Assembly (NCBI RefSeq): GCF_003751225.1
Contig: NZ_RJKE01000001.1
Coordinates: 4,712,001 to 4,776,000, forward strand
Source: Actinocorallia herbida
GTDB lineage: Bacteria > Actinomycetota > Actinomycetes > Streptosporangiales > Streptosporangiaceae
Direction: 5' to 3'
DNA length: 64,000 bases
Shown: positions 61,879-64,000 of the stretch, in pieces
Position numbering within the stretch: the stretch's first letter is position 1
Layout: each line of letters begins with the position of its first letter
The notes under the pieces: model-generated
What the model was told of the DNA's origin: nothing
Databases searched by the model: none
Seen by the model: only the letters and a program-made list of their open reading frames with translations
Program-made: the position numbers and the translations under genes

Positions 61879-62282
61879 CAGAAATCCCCTGAGAACGAAC
61901 AGTTCGAGCCGTGCGCACACGGCCCCGCGCGAGCATTCGGCACGCCCGGACCTGGCGTCCCACCCGAAACACTCCGGGTGGGGCGCCGCACCCCGTCCCA
62001 TGGACGACGGACGAGGGAATCCCCGATTCGGGTGATCAGAATACGCGAGTGATCAAAATCCCGGGGACGCTGATCGTTATTTGCGCGATAAAGATCAGCA
62101 CGCACCTTACCTATTTGTTGACAAGACCTCACTTAGGCCTGGCCGGTTTCCGCCCCGGCCCTTGTTCTCCCCTAATTTCAAATCTACGCTCGCGGTAAGT
62201 ACCTGATTACAGCGCTGGGCGACCCATTACCACTCGGTCATGGATCGCGCATCGCCCACCCCCTGTGAAAGGTCACTCCACC
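61879..62282. other. 404-base intergenic region
   Basis: No convincing gene. A short hairpin, GCCGTG-CGCA-CACGGC (61908-61923), follows the GH26 stop and could be a weak terminator. A TGATCA word recurs at 62033 and 62051. TTGACA at about 62115 is a perfect -35 word on the plus strand, but I found no good -10 at the usual spacing. Confidence 0.4.
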
Positions 62283-62888
62283 ATGCGCAGAATCGCTGCG
62301 GCGGCCACCGTCGCCGGCGCGGGCGCCCTCGCCCTCGTCCTCAGCTCGCCCGCCCTCGCCCTGTCGTGGTCGGTCACGGGCGGCGGCTCGGTCACCGCCG
62401 TCAACTCCGGCAACATCAACTTCCAGGACGTCACCGCCGGCATCACCGCCGCCTGCACCTCCGGAAGCGGCACGGGCAGCGTGCCGAACGGCAGCAACAC
62501 CCCGGTCGGCACGCTCAGCTCCCTGTCGCTGAGCAGCTGCACCGGCGCCGGCATCAGCTTCACCCTGACGGTGAACGTCGCCAGCAGCGCCATCAACGTC
62601 ACCGGCCCGACCGTCAGCGGGGTCACCCCGGGCAGCATCACCGGCATCACCGTCAACGCGTCCGCCCTCGGCGGTCTGTGCAAGCTCACGGCCGGCGGCG
62701 GCTCGCTCAACGGCAGCTACACCAACGCCACCGGCGCGCTCACCACCACCGGCGCGACCGGCGTGACGGTCACCAGTGTGACCGCGGGCTGCCTCGGGCT
62801 CGTGAAGAAGAACGACGTCGCGAACCTGACCGGCACGTTCATCGTCTCGAACGGCTCCGGCGGCCACCCGCAGATCACAGCGGTCTGA
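62283..62888 (+). CDS. Secreted beta-rich protein of unknown function
   Basis: 201 residues. Sequence: Sec signal MRRIAAAATVAGAGALALVL with cleavage near ALALS, then a Gly/Ser/Thr/Val-rich mature protein with alternating hydrophobic strands (FTLTVNVASSAINVTGPTVS, GITVNASALGGLCKLTAGGG, TGVTVTSVTAGC). Four Cys (AACTSG, SSCTGAG, LCKLT, AGCLG) suggest two disulfides. It looks like an Ig-like or jelly-roll exported protein of a type common in Streptosporangiales; no function known. Start: ATG 62283; a GTG at 62265 is an alternative but would add charged residues ahead of the signal. A hairpin terminator follows. Confidence 0.72.
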   Translation: MRRIAAAATVAGAGALALVLSSPALALSWSVTGGGSVTAVNSGNINFQDVTAGITAACTSGSGTGSVPNGSNTPVGTLSSLSLSSCTGAGISFTLTVNVASSAINVTGPTVSGVTPGSITGITVNASALGGLCKLTAGGGSLNGSYTNATGALTTTGATGVTVTSVTAGCLGLVKKNDVANLTGTFIVSNGSGGHPQITAV

Positions 62889-62918
62889 TCCGCGGAGACC
62901 GATCCCCCACCGAACACC

Positions 62919-62949
62919 GGGCCGCGCGACCTTCACGGTCGTGCGGCCC
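62919..62949 (+). terminator. Hairpin terminator
   Basis: GGGCCGCGCGACC (62919-62931) and GGTCGTGCGGCCC (62937-62949) form a 13-bp stem with one G-U pair and a 5-base loop, 30 bases after the secreted-protein stop. The remaining gap to 63183 holds no gene I can support. Confidence 0.75.
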
Positions 62950-63183
62950 TCAGCGGTGGGATCACAGGCGGGGGGCGCGACCACGGCGGCCGGATGCCGC
63001 CGTGGTCGGACCCTCATGTCCGCGCACGGCTCCGGCACGCCGGCGGGGCCCTCGCGGGCATCCCGGCCGACGCCGCCCCCCACCGGGACACCGCCTCCGA
63101 GCGGACCCGGCACCCGAGCACCGTGTGCGGACCGACGACGCCCCCGCCGTCCCGCAAGATTCTGGCGAAGCACCGGACCGCCC

Positions 63184-63209
63184 GGCAACAAGCGATCTTG
63201 CTTGTTGCC
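63184..63209 (+). promoter_or_regulatory. Perfect inverted repeat upstream of the last gene, likely operator
   Basis: GGCAACAAGC (63184-63193) and GCTTGTTGCC (63200-63209) are perfect 10-bp arms with a 6-base spacer. Its size, and its place 24 bases before the ATG of a TetR-like gene, suggest an autoregulatory operator. Confidence 0.6.
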
Positions 63210-63233
63210 CGTGCGGCACGTGATGATCGTCCG

Positions 63234-64000
63234 ATGGACGAAGACGACCCGCTTTCCGCGCTGCGCCATCTCCAACCCCGTCCGTCGCTTCCGGACGACA
63301 AGACCCGCCTCCTGCTGGAGGCCGGGCTGGAGGCGGTGACCGCCGCGTTCCAGGACCGCCCGCAGTCGCAGGAGATGCCGCTGGCCGTGGTCTGGCCCAG
63401 CCAGGACAGCGTCATGGAGCGCTACCGCGAGCGGGTGGGCGACCGGCGGGTGACCCGGGCGGTGATGGAGTACCGCTGGAAGTGCATGCCGGACTTCTAC
63501 GCCGACCTGTTCGCCTGGGCCCTGCACCCCTCCCACTACGCGGTCGAGCAGCAGCTGTCGCAGGAGGCCCCCGGAGTCGTGGAGGCCGTCCCGGACTTCG
63601 GCGACGCCGCCTTCCGGATCGCCCGCGCCGACCTCGACACCGTGTTCGGCACCCCGATCCTGCGCATCAAGCTCCTCATCTGCGTGAGCCACCCCGTCCC
63701 GAAGGCGTTCGACGAGTCGCTGGCCCGCTTCTACGAGGCGGCCACCACCTGGTGGAGCGGCGCCTACGCCAGCGTCATCGCCGCGATGGGCCTGGAGCTG
63801 CGGCCCGAGATCCCCCTCCGCACCTTCGCCACCCTCATGACGGCGATCGAGGAAGGACTCGCCCTGCGCTACCTCGCCCGGCCCGCCGAATTCGGCCACG
63901 ACCTCGACGCCCTCGCCGACACCCTCGCCAAGGGCGCCCTCGCCCTCCTGAAGGGAAGCACCCAGAACCCCGGCGACGACACGACACTCGCCGCCTTCTT
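63234..64000 (+). CDS. Probable TetR-like regulator (3' end missing)
   Basis: The frame is open from ATG 63234 to the window edge, 255 residues seen. Sequence: KTRLLLEAGLEAVTAAFQDR resembles TetR helix 1, and RVTRAVMEYRWKCMPDFYAD sits where the recognition helix and Y-x-x-F follow, but the helix-turn-helix is divergent. The C-terminal half (FAWALHPSHYAVEQQLSQEA, FYEAATTWWSGAYASVIAAM, LMTAIEEGLALRYLARPA) is typical of TetR ligand domains in actinomycetes. There is no ribosome site before the ATG; in-frame upstream TTG codons overlap the palindrome. The call is inferred from fold-like pattern and from the palindrome; it could be a non-DNA-binding relative. Confidence 0.5.
   Translation, partial: MDEDDPLSALRHLQPRPSLPDDKTRLLLEAGLEAVTAAFQDRPQSQEMPLAVVWPSQDSVMERYRERVGDRRVTRAVMEYRWKCMPDFYADLFAWALHPSHYAVEQQLSQEAPGVVEAVPDFGDAAFRIARADLDTVFGTPILRIKLLICVSHPVPKAFDESLARFYEAATTWWSGAYASVIAAMGLELRPEIPLRTFATLMTAIEEGLALRYLARPAEFGHDLDALADTLAKGALALLKGSTQNPGDDTTLAAF

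Overview
This is a very GC-rich window from a filamentous actinomycete. The high GC content, the many GTG starts, a modular type I polyketide synthase (PKS) cluster, an HTH/nSTAND/WD40 protein and several Sec-secreted enzymes point to Streptosporangiales or a related order. I infer only the broad group. I saw no tRNA, rRNA, CRISPR array, insertion sequence or phage gene.

Region 1 (1-11023) holds single housekeeping, stress and resistance genes: the end of a secreted-type alpha/beta hydrolase, a divergent MFS exporter/HxlR regulator pair, a Rox-type rifampicin monooxygenase preceded by a near-perfect rifamycin-associated element, an AlkZ-like winged-helix protein, a metallo-beta-lactamase/rhodanese fusion, an acyl-CoA thioesterase, an EthD-domain protein, a small secreted protein and a short-chain dehydrogenase (SDR). 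Strong hairpin terminators separate most of them.

Region 2 (11045-38962) is a compact biosynthetic cluster. On the minus strand, in transcription order, are an SDR, a phenylalanine ammonia-lyase-like MIO enzyme, an EF-hand protein, a methyltransferase, an imine reductase, three PKS proteins and a class III aminotransferase. A methyltransferase and an O-carbamoyltransferase run divergently. The genes imply this route: phenylalanine to cinnamate; activation by the acyl ligase that opens one PKS; three extension modules; reductive release as an aldehyde by a terminal thioester reductase; transamination; cyclisation to an imine; reduction by the imine reductase; then methylation and carbamoylation. 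Several domains carry visible active-site lesions. The acyltransferase (AT) of the loading protein has lost its catalytic serine and over 100 residues. The ketoreductase (KR) of the middle module has His for the catalytic Tyr. The two dehydratase (DH) domains have lost opposite halves of their catalytic His/Asp pair. Read literally, this leaves a ketone at C5 relative to a C1 amine, which is the geometry needed for a six-membered cyclic imine. The inferred product is a styryl-type piperidine alkaloid.

Region 3 (39023-47743) holds a peptidoglycan-binding-domain protein divergent from a large HTH/nSTAND/WD40 protein with paired palindromes between them, a MarR-patatin operon with its own palindrome, a hypothetical membrane protein, a TetR regulator and a small lipoprotein.

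Region 4 (47761-56138) is a polymorphic-toxin locus: a secreted 2649-residue RHS protein with four Ig-like repeats, a beta-helix/pectate-lyase-like region, YD repeats and a C-terminal nuclease-like toxin tip. A 143-residue gene, the putative immunity protein, overlaps its stop codon.

Region 5 (56139-64000) holds an internally deleted serine-hydrolase pseudogene, a secreted ExeM/NucH-type nuclease divergent from a GH26 lipoprotein mannanase, an orphan secreted protein, and the start of a probable TetR-like regulator behind a perfect palindrome.
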